DNA of 64,000 bases from Desulforhabdus sp. TSK. GTDB taxonomy: Bacteria > Desulfobacterota > Syntrophobacteria > Syntrophobacterales > Syntrophobacteraceae. The stretch is taken from contig NZ_BQXM01000005.1 in NCBI RefSeq assembly GCF_022836495.1, forward strand, positions 62,001 through 126,000, given 5' to 3'. Under the pieces are notes generated by a model. It did no database searches and was not told the DNA's origin. It was given only the letters and a program-made list of their open reading frames with translations. Positions 45,751 through 54,226 of the stretch are shown here, in pieces. The stretch's first letter is position 1. Each line of letters begins with the position of its first letter. The position numbers and the translations under genes are program-made.

Positions 45751-47115
45751 TCATTCGCTGCTCGGAAATGATCTGCCAACGAGCATCTCGAGCTCGGCAA
45801 GTCTTTGCGCCCGGTCGGTAAAGGCACGCTGATAAGAGAGTTCGAATTCCAGGAGAGTCCTGATGGAGTCGACCACATTGGGGAAGGTTCCCTTGCCGGT
45901 CTCATAGCCCTGAATGGATACTTCGAAGGCCTGCTTCGCTTCGGGAAGGAGGGCATCGCGGTAGAGGGCGATTTTTCGCTCGGCGTCGCGGTACTTGTAT
46001 AAGGCCCATTTGATGTTTGCCACCAGGCGATTTTCTTTGTCCTCTCGATCTCTTAAGAATGACTTGTACCGAGCGGAGGCTTCCCGCCCTTCCGCGCGGT
46101 ATTTGTTCCACCAGATGGGAACATTGATGGAGGCAGTGGCGATAATGGGGTCCTTCCCACTGTCGGGGGTGTCTGGCAGCAGAGCATTGCTGGTGTCGAT
46201 GCCCTGCATGCCAAGAGTAATATCGGGGTAGAAGTTTTTCTTTGCCAGATCGATATTCCATTTTGCCTGGGCAGCCTGGGAACTGATGGCCTTCAGGTCC
46301 GGATTGTTCTCCTTGAGCCAGGTGAGCAGTTGCTCCTGTGTAAAGGACACCTTTTCCTCTTCCAGTTTTTCGGGAAAGAAAAGCTGGGCGCCAGACGGCC
46401 GGTTCAAGGCTGCATTGAGTTTTGCGGCAATGGGCTCCGCCTCATCATTGAGGGTTTTGAGCCGGTCCTCGAGCCTTCCCAGTTCCACCTGGGCGCGAAC
46501 AACATCTGCGTATGGAGTCATCCCCGCTGAGTAACCGGCCCGTGCTACGCTTTCGAGGTACTGCACGTAATTGAGATTTTCCTGCGTCACGGCTGTGGCC
46601 TGCGCCAGGTAGTGGTATTCGTAAAAGGCTTCCTGAACCTGATAGAAAAGCTTCAGCTTCGCGGCATCGTAGCGCGCCTTCTCCGCCCGGGCCGCTTCCA
46701 CTGCGGCATTTCCCTGCAGCTGGAGCTTTCCCAGCCACGGAAAGGTCTGGGTCAAAGCAAAGCTTTGGCGCTGCGAGCCTACGCGGGTCTCCACCTCCTG
46801 GATGTAATACGCGTACGTGAAGCGCGGATCAGGCAGGGTCGTGACTTGGGGGATTTTTTCCAGTGCGGCTTTCCAGTTGAGAAAAGCTGCCTTGAGACCC
46901 GGATTGTTGAGTGCTGCGTAGGCAATATAATCGCTCAGAGTCGACTTCTCGGTAAGCTCGGGGAGCTTTTCCTCCGGGGATTCCGAGAGCGAGACCTCTT
47001 TTTCCCATAGAGCCTGGTCACTTATCAGCTGTGCATCTTTTTTGGGAACAGATGCGCAGCCGGCAAAGATGATGATGAAGAAGGCCAAACCCACTTCCTT
47101 GCAGAATCTTCTCAT
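45751..47115 (-). CDS. TolC-family outer-membrane lipoprotein (CusC-like)
   Basis: The 454-aa protein is a TolC/OEP channel. A lipoprotein signal ends in FAGC (Cys20), and the mature part has the repeated alpha-hairpin pattern with YIAYAALNNPGLKAAFLNWK, PQVTTLPDPRFTYAYYIQEV and VARAGYSAGMTPYADVVRAQ. It probably completes the CusA-CusB pump. Unusually, it is transcribed from the opposite strand and converges on cusA, so it has its own promoter. ATG 47115 has GGAG upstream; a GTG at 47127 is less likely. Confidence 0.9.
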   Translation of the reverse strand: MRRFCKEVGLAFFIIIFAGCASVPKKDAQLISDQALWEKEVSLSESPEEKLPELTEKSTLSDYIAYAALNNPGLKAAFLNWKAALEKIPQVTTLPDPRFTYAYYIQEVETRVGSQRQSFALTQTFPWLGKLQLQGNAAVEAARAEKARYDAAKLKLFYQVQEAFYEYHYLAQATAVTQENLNYVQYLESVARAGYSAGMTPYADVVRAQVELGRLEDRLKTLNDEAEPIAAKLNAALNRPSGAQLFFPEKLEEEKVSFTQEQLLTWLKENNPDLKAISSQAAQAKWNIDLAKKNFYPDITLGMQGIDTSNALLPDTPDSGKDPIIATASINVPIWWNKYRAEGREASARYKSFLRDREDKENRLVANIKWALYKYRDAERKIALYRDALLPEAKQAFEVSIQGYETGKGTFPNVVDSIRTLLEFELSYQRAFTDRAQRLAELEMLVGRSFPSSE

Positions 47116-47877
47116 GAACTGCTCCACTGTTTAAGCGCGTGAACGGTGTCTTCATGGGAAAACGCAGCTTGCTGTAATCTATGGTGCTTTCTCGCTCCAG
47201 CTTTGTAAAGGGAAAACATCTCCCGACTCTTTAGAGCCGGTGCTTATTATAGCCAGGATTTAGTGGAGCTTTTGGGGCACGTGAAAGTCTCTTTCAACGA
47301 GAGGCGGGACCATTTTCTAACTACACTGGAGTTGATTGGGGGATCTGTAGATGTGCTTTCCTCAGCTCTACAGCCGAGGGCAGCCGTCTTCCATAGAACC
47401 TTTCCTGAACAGTCTGTGGCTGTGAGCTGTCACAATTTTAATCGACTCCATCTTTCCTTATTCTCAATTTGCGATGCGAGAAGATATTAAATATCCATAA
47501 TTCGATGAGAATCCAAATATTTATAATAATATACCAAAGTCCTTTGCGTCAGATTCCATTTGAAGTCCGCAGCAAAAATCTAGAGTGAAAACAATTGAAG
47601 AATTCCAGGCGGCAAGGGGTGTGAGGGCTTAGCCGGAAGTTGGCCGATTCGAGGTGCGGAGAGGGACTGATCGAATCTGTTCCACCCACATGTGAGTGCG
47701 AATTTGGGGAACGAGGAATACTGCTGAGTAAAATACCGATTTCAATTATACTTAAAAGCACTTAAAGTATTTTGCGATGTGCCTTGTGATGCTTTTCAAA
47801 ATAGGCTTTAATATCCAATAAATAATGCCATTATATCTTTAAAATTCAAATAGCTCCTCCAGCCTCTCTAAAATTTC

Positions 47878-47906
47878 TTGACAAGAGCAGTAAGTGTGGC
47901 TAATAG
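47878..47906 (+). promoter_or_regulatory. Candidate sigma-70 promoter upstream of glutamate synthase
   Basis: TTGACA (47878-47883) and TAATAG (47901-47906) are separated by 17 bp. The -35 box is perfect and the -10 box is weak. If used, it gives a leader of about 300 nt before ATG 48213. Confidence 0.35.
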
Positions 47907-47994
47907 ATGACCCTAGTTGGCTTAAGTGAAGCTAACACAATCAAAAAATATGCAGTTAAAATTACATGTTAAATGTTTTGGGAGGCCATTTTGC

Positions 47995-48175
47995 ACGAGG
48001 GAGGCTGCTTCGGGTCTGGCGATCCCGCACCCTCCTGCCTTGGAACGGTAGAAGAGAACGATCCGTTCATGTGCCGGGGCGCCTGTCTACAGTGGGTACG
48101 TGAGGGAGGATTCCCTCAGTCCGGAGGCGGGAGTCTGTACAGTGTCCCAATGCAGTGCCGCGGTTGAACCAGAAC
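47995..48175 (+). ncRNA. Possible structured 5' leader
   Basis: Several pairings can be drawn in this GC-rich stretch: GAGGGAGG-type sequence near 48000 with CCTCC near 48030, and the hairpin GAGGGA-GGAT-TCCCTC at about 48102-48117. It does not match the riboswitch consensus patterns I can recall. Whether it is a regulatory RNA is open. Confidence 0.25.
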
Positions 48176-48212
48176 CAGAAAAATCCATCATTTTTACAGG
48201 GAGTGAAACAAG

Positions 48213-49805
48213 ATGAACTTGTCCAGGCCCAATTCCAATGACGCCACATTGACCTTCAACCGTTCCAAGAGCGTGGTCCCCATGAGCGGCCTTTGTTCCC
48301 GTTGTGTCGACGGCTGCCGCGGCAACTGCGAAGTGTTCAAATCGACCTTCAGGGGCCGCGAGGTGATTTATCCCGGTCCGTTCGGAGAAGTCACCGCGGG
48401 AGCCGATAAGGAATACCCCGTCGATTATTCGCATCTGAACATTCAGGGCTATGCCCTCGGCGCCAGTGGGCTTCCATCCGGCGTCGTGGCAGGGCCGGAC
48501 ACAGCGGTATTTCCCGCCGTCAGCACGGAAACGGAATATGGGTGGGACATCAAAGTCAAAATGAAGGCTCCCATTTTCACCGGCGCCCTGGGCTCCACGG
48601 AAATTGCCCGCAAGAACTGGGAGCACTTCGCCATCGGCGCTGCCATCAGCGGTGTGACCCTGGTGTGCGGGGAAAACGTCTGCGGGATCGATCCGGGACT
48701 CGAGCTGAATGCCAACAACAAGATCTCCAAGTCCCCGGAAATGGATCGCCGCGTGGAAGTCTACAAGCGCTACCACAAGGGCTACGGTGAGCTCCTGGTG
48801 CAGATGAACGTCGAGGACACGCGCCTGGGAGTTGCCGAATACGTCATCGACAAGCACGGTCTCCAGACCATCGAGCTCAAATGGGGCCAGGGTGCAAAAT
48901 GCATCGGCGGCGAAATCAAGGTCCACGAGCTCGAGCGCGCCCAGGAACTGAAGCGGCGGGGCTACATCGTCACGCCGGACCCCACGGATCCCGTCGTTCA
49001 GGCCGCCTACAAAGATGGCGCCATCAAGGAATTCGAACGCCACAGCCGCCTCGGCTTTGTCAGCGAAGAGGGATTCATGGCCGAAGTGGTAAGGCTCCGC
49101 AAGCTGGGATTCAAGCGTATCACGCTGAAAACCGGTGCTTACAGCCTGCGTGAGCTTGCCATGGCCATTAAATGGGGCTCCAAGGCCAAGATCGACCTGC
49201 TGACCATCGACGGCGCTCCCGGCGGGACGGGTATGAGCCCCTGGAGAATGATGGAAGAGTGGGGAATTCCCAGCATTTATATCCACTCTGCAGCCTACGA
49301 GTTCTGCTCCAAGCTGGCGGCCAGGGGCGAGCGAGTGCCCGACATCGCCTTCGCCGGCGGTTTCTCCAGTGAAGACGGTGTCTTCAAGGCCCTTGCCCTG
49401 GGATCGCCTTTCGTGAAGGCCATCTGCATGGGTCGTGCCCTCATGATTCCGGGCATGGTGGGCAAGAATGTCGCCGAATGGATGAAAAAGAACGATCTCC
49501 CCAAGACCGTGAGCGCTTTCGGCTCCACGGTGGAAGAGATCTTCGTGAACTACGAAGCGGTTAAAGATCTGGTGGGAAGCTCCGAAATTCAGAACATTCC
49601 CCTGGGAGCCATCGGTATCTACAGCTACTCCGACAAGATCAAGGTGGGCCTGCAGCAGTTGATGGCCGGGGCCCGCTGCTTCAACCTGGGGGCCGTGAGC
49701 CGCAGGGAGCTCATGTCCCTGACGGAAGAATGTACGAAGGTCACAGGCATTCCTTATGTGATGGATGCCTACAGGGAAGAGGCGGAAGCGATCCTCAACA
49801 GCTAA
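48213..49805 (+). CDS. FMN-dependent glutamate-synthase family protein
   Basis: The 530-aa protein corresponds to the FMN/Fe-S synthase domain of GltB (archaeal-type, without the amidotransferase domain). Visible parts are FTGALGSTEIARKNWEHFAI, LVCGENVCGIDPGL, the ELKWGQGAKCIGGEIK loop, and the FMN-barrel end TIDGAPGGTGMSPWRMMEEW and GRALMIPGMVGKNVAEWMKK. A four-cysteine N-terminal motif (Cys28, 31, 35, 39 in GLCSRCVDGCRGNC) could bind an Fe-S cluster. It probably uses ammonia or a separate glutaminase subunit to make glutamate from 2-oxoglutarate, or serves a related reaction. It is monocistronic, with a clear terminator. Confidence 0.88.
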   Translation: MNLSRPNSNDATLTFNRSKSVVPMSGLCSRCVDGCRGNCEVFKSTFRGREVIYPGPFGEVTAGADKEYPVDYSHLNIQGYALGASGLPSGVVAGPDTAVFPAVSTETEYGWDIKVKMKAPIFTGALGSTEIARKNWEHFAIGAAISGVTLVCGENVCGIDPGLELNANNKISKSPEMDRRVEVYKRYHKGYGELLVQMNVEDTRLGVAEYVIDKHGLQTIELKWGQGAKCIGGEIKVHELERAQELKRRGYIVTPDPTDPVVQAAYKDGAIKEFERHSRLGFVSEEGFMAEVVRLRKLGFKRITLKTGAYSLRELAMAIKWGSKAKIDLLTIDGAPGGTGMSPWRMMEEWGIPSIYIHSAAYEFCSKLAARGERVPDIAFAGGFSSEDGVFKALALGSPFVKAICMGRALMIPGMVGKNVAEWMKKNDLPKTVSAFGSTVEEIFVNYEAVKDLVGSSEIQNIPLGAIGIYSYSDKIKVGLQQLMAGARCFNLGAVSRRELMSLTEECTKVTGIPYVMDAYREEAEAILNS

Positions 49806-49839
49806 CTGCCGAAGATCGTCAATACGCGGCTCTTTCTTT

Positions 49840-49863
49840 GCAGGAACGGCTTCCAGCCGTGAC
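49840..49863. repeat. TAGGAGCGGC-family repeat, diverged arm
   Basis: GCAGGAACGGCTTCCAGCCGTGAC resembles the left arm at 27397-27420 with a few changes. It lies 34 bp after the glutamate-synthase stop. Confidence 0.5.
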
Positions 49864-49886
49864 AGGAACAGGTAAGGCATGAAAAC

Positions 49887-49918
49887 GGGGCGACCATTTG
49901 GGTCGCCCCTTCTTTTTT
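49887..49918 (+). terminator. Rho-independent terminator of the glutamate-synthase gene
   Basis: GGGGCGACC (49887-49895) pairs with GGTCGCCCC (49901-49909) over a 5-nt loop and is followed by TTCTTTTTT. This is a textbook intrinsic terminator. Confidence 0.92.
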
Positions 49919-50082
49919 CCAGGAGCACACAGGCAGCAGGCAAGTCACGCAGCTATGGATTCGGGCATTGATTTGCCATGGTGGTTTGATTAATATACCT
50001 CGAAATCCGTATTCTTTGGTTCTAGTGATCTTGTCGGTATTGTTTGTATTTTTGCTGTCCACATTTGGAGAAAAAGTAGAGC

Positions 50083-50550
50083 ATGAATCGATCCTTCAAA
50101 CCGTTTTTCTGGCTCCTGACCGCATTTCTGTGCGTCGGATGCGCTCACACCACCGAGGAAAAAACCTGTGACCTCTCAACGCAACAGACCATCATGAGCG
50201 CTGCTACCACAGTACAGACACCCCCTCAACCCGGGGCGACTTCCGGCATCGAAATTCCGGAAACGAGCTATGACTTCGGGTTGGTGGAAAAGGGCGGGGA
50301 ATACGTGCACGCCTTTCGGGTCAGGAATGGAAGCTCCCGCACCTTGCGCATCACCAAGGTTTTGCCTGGCTGAGGGACCTATGTTCCCCGATATGATCGG
50401 GAAATCCCTCCTGGACGCGAGGGAAGCATTGTTATCCGACTGAACCCTGAGAGCTGCATCGGGGAGAGCACCAAGACGGCCCTGGTGCGTACCGACGATC
50501 CGAACAAAAGTTACTTCATGCTTTCGGTAAAAGGGAAATCAAACCGGTAG
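50083..50550 (+). CDS. DUF1573 lipoprotein with in-frame TGA (candidate selenoprotein)
   Basis: The first 96 codons encode a lipoprotein signal (FLCVGC, Cys20) and the start of a DUF1573 domain (ETSYDFGLVEKGGEYVHAFR, then LRITKVLPG). TGA at 50371-50373 follows, and the same frame continues for 58 more codons (GTYVPRYDREIPPGREGSIV to the stop TAG at 50548-50550). The continuation is the expected second half of DUF1573. The TGA falls where relatives have the first Cys of a CGC motif, so residue 97 could be selenocysteine (PG-U-GTY). GAGGGA, overlapping the TGA, pairs with TCCCTC about 30 nt later, and CCCGAT-ATG-ATCGGG forms an inner stem: a layout like a bacterial SECIS. A nonsense mutation is the alternative. 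Confidence 0.65.
50372..50410 (+). promoter_or_regulatory. SECIS-like hairpin at the TGA codon
   Basis: GAGGGA begins at the second base of the TGA and pairs with TCCCTC near 50405-50410. Within it CCCGAT (50387-50392) pairs with ATCGGG (50396-50401) around ATG. Bacterial SECIS elements lie within about 40 nt after the UGA with a G in the apical loop, as here. Function is inferred. Confidence 0.5.
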
Positions 50551-50605
50551 TACACCGGTGGTATAGAGGTTGGCGAAAGTTTTCATCCCATGAGAGCGTG
50601 CGATT

Positions 50606-50670
50606 CCCCCTCGAGGGGGGCAGGGGGGTGTGAAGACCTCGGCACATCCCCTCTATCCCCCTTCGAAGGG
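50606..50670. repeat. C/G-tract palindromes, copy 3
   Basis: A perfect CCCCCTCGAGGGGG palindrome (50606-50619) is followed by CAGGGGGG and, after about 30 bp, by ATCCCCCTTCGAAGGGAG. The arrangement parallels 39129-39245 and 16258-16290. Confidence 0.5.
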
Positions 50671-50678
50671 AGACTTCT

Positions 50679-50720
50679 GCCGCGATAGCGGGCCGGTCGC
50701 GGCAGGATGCCGCTCCTACA
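50679..50720. repeat. TAGGAGCGGC-family repeat, hairpin copy
   Basis: GCCGCGA and TCGCGGC form an inner 7-bp stem, followed by AGGATGCCGCTCCTACA, which is the reverse complement of the 40237 copy. It is one of four related intergenic copies in the window. Confidence 0.55.
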
Positions 50721-50920
50721 AAGACAAAGCTATGAACCCACATCCCGCAACCATAATGTAATACTCTGAATTTATTGATGTTTTATATTTATAAACAAGC
50801 AAAATATCCAATAAATTCAAAGGGGGGTGCGGAATGTGGGTATGAATCCCTGACACATCATGAACTGGGGTTCATTTCATCCCCTAACGGGTATAAGAAC
50901 CTGCCAGGCAGAAAGAAATC

Positions 50921-51571
50921 ATGGAAAGAATCTTTGCGGTGGGGGATATTCACGGATGCTACAGGCGGCTCGTGGATTTGATGGACCGTCTCCCTTTCGA
51001 TCCCTTCGAGGATTTTCTGGTCTTTTTAGGCGATTACATTGACAGAGGTCCTGAATCCCGTGAAGTCATTTCCTACCTCCTGAATTTAAGCCGGCGTGGC
51101 GGCAATATCATCTTTCTCAAAGGCAACCACGAGCATGCGCTCCTGGAATATGCTCGGACTGGAGACGAGGAATACCTGCGGATACTCCGGTCGATGGGCA
51201 TCGAAGAAACCCTCCGAAGTTATGCAAACCAGCCGGTGAGAACCCTGGCCGATCTGTCTTTTCTCCCCGCGGACCATCAGGATTTCCTGGAACATCTTCT
51301 CCCTTATTACGAACGGGGAGGTTACCTGTTCGTGCATTCCGGCGTGCCACCTGGAACCGAGCTGGAGCAATGCCGGCTTGAAGACCTTTTGACGCTGAGG
51401 GGAACCTTTCTCCGCCACCCCGTCACCATTGGGAAGATTGTGGTTTTCGGCCATACGCCTTTCGAAATGCCCTTCGTCACGCTGGACAAGATCGGCATCG
51501 ATACGGGTGCGGTCTACGGAAACATGCTCACCGCCGTTGAACTGCCACGCCTGCGCTTCTATCACGCCTGA
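50921..51571 (+). CDS. PPP-type serine/threonine phosphatase (metallophosphoesterase)
   Basis: The 216-aa protein has the complete metallophosphoesterase motif set: GDIHG (8-12), GDYIDRG (near 37-43), GNHEHAL (near 68), FVHSG and FGHTPF. The order and spacing fit bacterial PPP-family Ser/Thr or diadenosine-tetraphosphate phosphatases (PrpA/ApaH-like). The short ribosome-binding region (AGAAAG) before ATG 50921 is weak. Its 3' end overlaps the convergent PEP-synthase-like gene by 10 bp, so the two transcripts are antisense to one another at their ends. Confidence 0.9.
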   Translation: MERIFAVGDIHGCYRRLVDLMDRLPFDPFEDFLVFLGDYIDRGPESREVISYLLNLSRRGGNIIFLKGNHEHALLEYARTGDEEYLRILRSMGIEETLRSYANQPVRTLADLSFLPADHQDFLEHLLPYYERGGYLFVHSGVPPGTELEQCRLEDLLTLRGTFLRHPVTIGKIVVFGHTPFEMPFVTLDKIGIDTGAVYGNMLTAVELPRLRFYHA

Positions 51572-54225
51572 GGTCCATCCTCTCCCTCTTTCGGCCACTG
51601 AGCTACCCGTGAATGATCTCCTGCCAGAAAGGCCTGTGCGATTTTATGGGGCACGCTGTCGTCGAGCATGGCTGCGTCCAGGAGCCTGCTGAAGCCGAGG
51701 AGACGCCCCAGAGTGACGAGGCGTTCCTGGATCACGTCCTGGCAAACTTCGACCAGGGATCCCGTCACCAGATCATCCCGCTGATCCGAAAAAAAATCGA
51801 GGGATTGGAGCACTTCGCCAATGAAGCGAGCCCGCCTTTGACGCTGAACCGGGCTGGTCCCTCCTCCCTTGAAACGAAAGCGAATGTAATTGGCCCGTGA
51901 ATTCAGTCCGCAGACCGTGTCGATCATCGTGAAATGGTAGTCCATTCTTGCGTTGAGGTTCAGGTAATCACGGGTGATCATTGCATAGTTTTGTGACCCC
52001 ACAGGGCGTGCGCTGCCGCTGTCGAGCAAAGATCTGCTGAAAAGGTTCGACATGCCTCCCGAAGGCACGGTTTTCTGCCAGGGCAATCCCGGAGTGGAAA
52101 TGCCCCTCCACAGTGCCCGCAGAGGGGTGGAGAGGATGTCTTCCGGCGAAGTCTTCTTTCGGCTGCGCCCCGGAATGACCCCGCCCCCGAGATCGATGAT
52201 GTGGAAATAGAACGGAACTTCATCCCCGAACCGCAGCACGACATTCGACGCCCGCTCCAAAACTTCGTCCCCAGCGGTAAACATGGCCAAGACAGCCTTT
52301 TCATGGGCGTAGCGAATGAGGTCGTGGATGGATCGGCATTCCATGATGGAGAACGTGGGTCCGTATGCGTCCGTGAGATGGAGAGGTTCGATCCATTCCT
52401 TCAGTTGGGCCAGCTTGGGATGAATGGAGCTGTTTCCTTTCGCGGGCTTCGTAATCTTGGGCAAAGTCGTACTCTGGTGCTGAGCGATATCGGACCAGGC
52501 GCTCTCCGGGGCTTCCGATACCAGGCTTCTGTCGGCTTCCAGAACAATCCATTGGCCGTCTTGGATCACTTCCGTGGCTTTTCCCGTTCCTGTGAGCATG
52601 GGGCGGGAATATTCGCGAGCGACACAGGACAGGTGATCCGCGGGATTGCCGAAATCTACGATCACCCCTTCAACAGACGGAAGCCATCGGACGGCGTCGA
52701 CCATGCTTCGCCTTAAGACCAAAATAAACGGATTTCGGCTATCCTCTGATATCGTTTTGAAATCGTCCAGGGATTGGATGATCCTTGCTTTCCCGACGCA
52801 GCGTCCCGGGGAGGCGCATACTCCGCTGTCAATGAGAATCTTCTCCCGTACCACCGTTCTTCCTCTTCCTTCCCGGTGGACGAGATGGGCCGGGCGGGCC
52901 TGGAGGATGGAAATTTGGCCTTCGGAATCAATGGCCCATTCGATATCCTGCGGCAGGCCTTTGAGGCTCTCGATGGCGCGGCCATATCCCACCAGAGAGA
53001 GGACTTCCTTCGGAGAAAGCAGGGCCGTCTCTCCTTCTGAAGCGGGAATTTCCTCTTCAGAAACTCCTCCACTGCCAAGAGGGACGACTCTGTGCGTCTT
53101 CCGTGCGATGTGCCTCCATTGTCCAGGGTCTTCCCGGTCCGCTCCATCACGGAGGGGCCTGTAAAGATCCGCGGGGGCCTCTCCTCCCACCGCCAGGATG
53201 CCCAGCCCCGCAACGGCGCTGATGAGCATGCGATTGGCTTCCGGGGCTGTGGGATCCACGGTGAAAAGCACGCCTGCGGTCCTGGCGTCCACCATATGCT
53301 GGCAGAGGACAGCCATATCGTAGTCTGGAAGCGGAAGTCCCGCATGAAAACGATAGATGGTGGCGCGAACATTGAAATTGCTCGCCAGCACTTCTTTGAC
53401 GGCAGCGATCAGTGAATCGAACGATGCCACGTTGAGCACCGTTTTGAACTGGCCCGCGAAGGTGTGGTCCGGATGATCTTCTACGGATGCACTGCTTCTG
53501 ACGGATAGTCTGATGGCGGAACCCCCGCTCAGCCGGTCGTAAGCGGCTCGGATGTCGCTCGCGAGATCCTCGGGGATTTCTGCGCCCAGAATGTGTTTGC
53601 GAATCTCCTCTGCATCGGCTTCAGTGTATGCTGAACGGACTTCTTGATTGGCCAGATCGTCAAGCCTTTCGCTGATGAGAGCATCCAGATGGTTTTTGGC
53701 AAGGATTTCACGGCAGGCTCTGGAAGGGATGACAAAGCCGGCGGGGACCGGCATGCCGGATTGCTTCAAGCTGCCCAGGGAGCCGGCCTTGCCTCCCACA
53801 ATCGACTGATGGGAAGGCGTCAGATCTTCCAGGAAGATGCAGCTGCATTCCTTCGGCGAAAGGGTGGATATGTCGCGCAAAGATTGCCTGATGGCGACGG
53901 CAAGGGCCCGATGCTTTTCATACAGTCCGGCATGCCCGTTGCCGGTCAGGCGGTTCAACCCGTCTACAATCTCATAGGTAATGCTCAGGAGCTCTTCCGT
54001 CTCGTCGGCAATGGCCGACCAGGATGGGACGGCTGAAGTGAGCAGACGATTGACATTCAACAGCAGATCCAAAGAATGGTCATTGTTGGCCAAAAGAATC
54101 CGAAAGGTGTGATAGGAAATTCTAAGGTCGTTCAGCACCTCCTCGTTACGCGCCTCTTGGCGGGCGTGCCAGGTTTCGATGATCTTGTGAGGGAATTTTT
54201 TGAGGTAGAGCTTCCACATTTTCAT
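51562..54225 (-). CDS. PEP-synthase-like protein C (ATP-grasp + phosphohistidine + unassigned C-terminal domain)
   Basis: The 887-aa protein resembles the N-terminal two thirds of PEP synthase. After a helical N-terminus it has the nucleotide-binding start VGGKAGSLGSLKQSGMPVPA (143-162), the ATP-grasp motif VRSSASVEDHPDHTFAGQ (242-259), QDIEWAIDSEGQISILQARP (426-445), and a phosphohistidine swivel domain with His531 (GNPADHLSCVAREYSRP). The PEP/pyruvate barrel is absent. The last ~270 residues (CRSIHDLIRYAHEKAV, FYFHIIDLGGG, DYLNLNARMDYHFTMIDTVC) match the C-termini of the two paralogs upstream and no domain I know. It starts 1 bp after gene B and is the last gene of the operon. It may transfer phosphate to an unknown acceptor. 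Confidence 0.8.
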   Translation of the reverse strand: MKMWKLYLKKFPHKIIETWHARQEARNEEVLNDLRISYHTFRILLANNDHSLDLLLNVNRLLTSAVPSWSAIADETEELLSITYEIVDGLNRLTGNGHAGLYEKHRALAVAIRQSLRDISTLSPKECSCIFLEDLTPSHQSIVGGKAGSLGSLKQSGMPVPAGFVIPSRACREILAKNHLDALISERLDDLANQEVRSAYTEADAEEIRKHILGAEIPEDLASDIRAAYDRLSGGSAIRLSVRSSASVEDHPDHTFAGQFKTVLNVASFDSLIAAVKEVLASNFNVRATIYRFHAGLPLPDYDMAVLCQHMVDARTAGVLFTVDPTAPEANRMLISAVAGLGILAVGGEAPADLYRPLRDGADREDPGQWRHIARKTHRVVPLGSGGVSEEEIPASEGETALLSPKEVLSLVGYGRAIESLKGLPQDIEWAIDSEGQISILQARPAHLVHREGRGRTVVREKILIDSGVCASPGRCVGKARIIQSLDDFKTISEDSRNPFILVLRRSMVDAVRWLPSVEGVIVDFGNPADHLSCVAREYSRPMLTGTGKATEVIQDGQWIVLEADRSLVSEAPESAWSDIAQHQSTTLPKITKPAKGNSSIHPKLAQLKEWIEPLHLTDAYGPTFSIMECRSIHDLIRYAHEKAVLAMFTAGDEVLERASNVVLRFGDEVPFYFHIIDLGGGVIPGRSRKKTSPEDILSTPLRALWRGISTPGLPWQKTVPSGGMSNLFSRSLLDSGSARPVGSQNYAMITRDYLNLNARMDYHFTMIDTVCGLNSRANYIRFRFKGGGTSPVQRQRRARFIGEVLQSLDFFSDQRDDLVTGSLVEVCQDVIQERLVTLGRLLGFSRLLDAAMLDDSVPHKIAQAFLAGDHSRVAQWPKEGEDGPQA

Positions 54226-54226
54226 T

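Larger units (their letters stand above)
47116..48212. other. Long non-coding region, A/T-rich centre
   Basis: These 1097 bases hold no supported gene. The segment 47450-47970 is markedly A/T-rich relative to the surroundings, and 47975-48180 is GC-rich with several possible hairpins. A candidate promoter at 47878-47906 and a leader for the glutamate-synthase gene are noted separately. The A/T-rich part may be foreign DNA or a regulatory region. Confidence 0.5.
50551..50920. other. Intergenic region with two repeat types
   Basis: These 370 bases hold the C/G-tract palindromes (50606-50670) and a TAGGAGCGGC-family copy (50679-50720), then an A/T-rich stretch leading to the phosphatase gene. 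No gene was recognised. Confidence 0.55.

Noticed and set aside
47995-48175. Known glutamine (glnA) riboswitch in the leader
   Set aside because: A GTTCAT string is present, but the required downstream conserved core was not found in the right order.
48087-49943. Minus-strand 618-codon ORF opposite the glutamate-synthase gene
   Set aside because: Shadow ORF; the plus strand shows complete FMN-synthase motifs and its own terminator.
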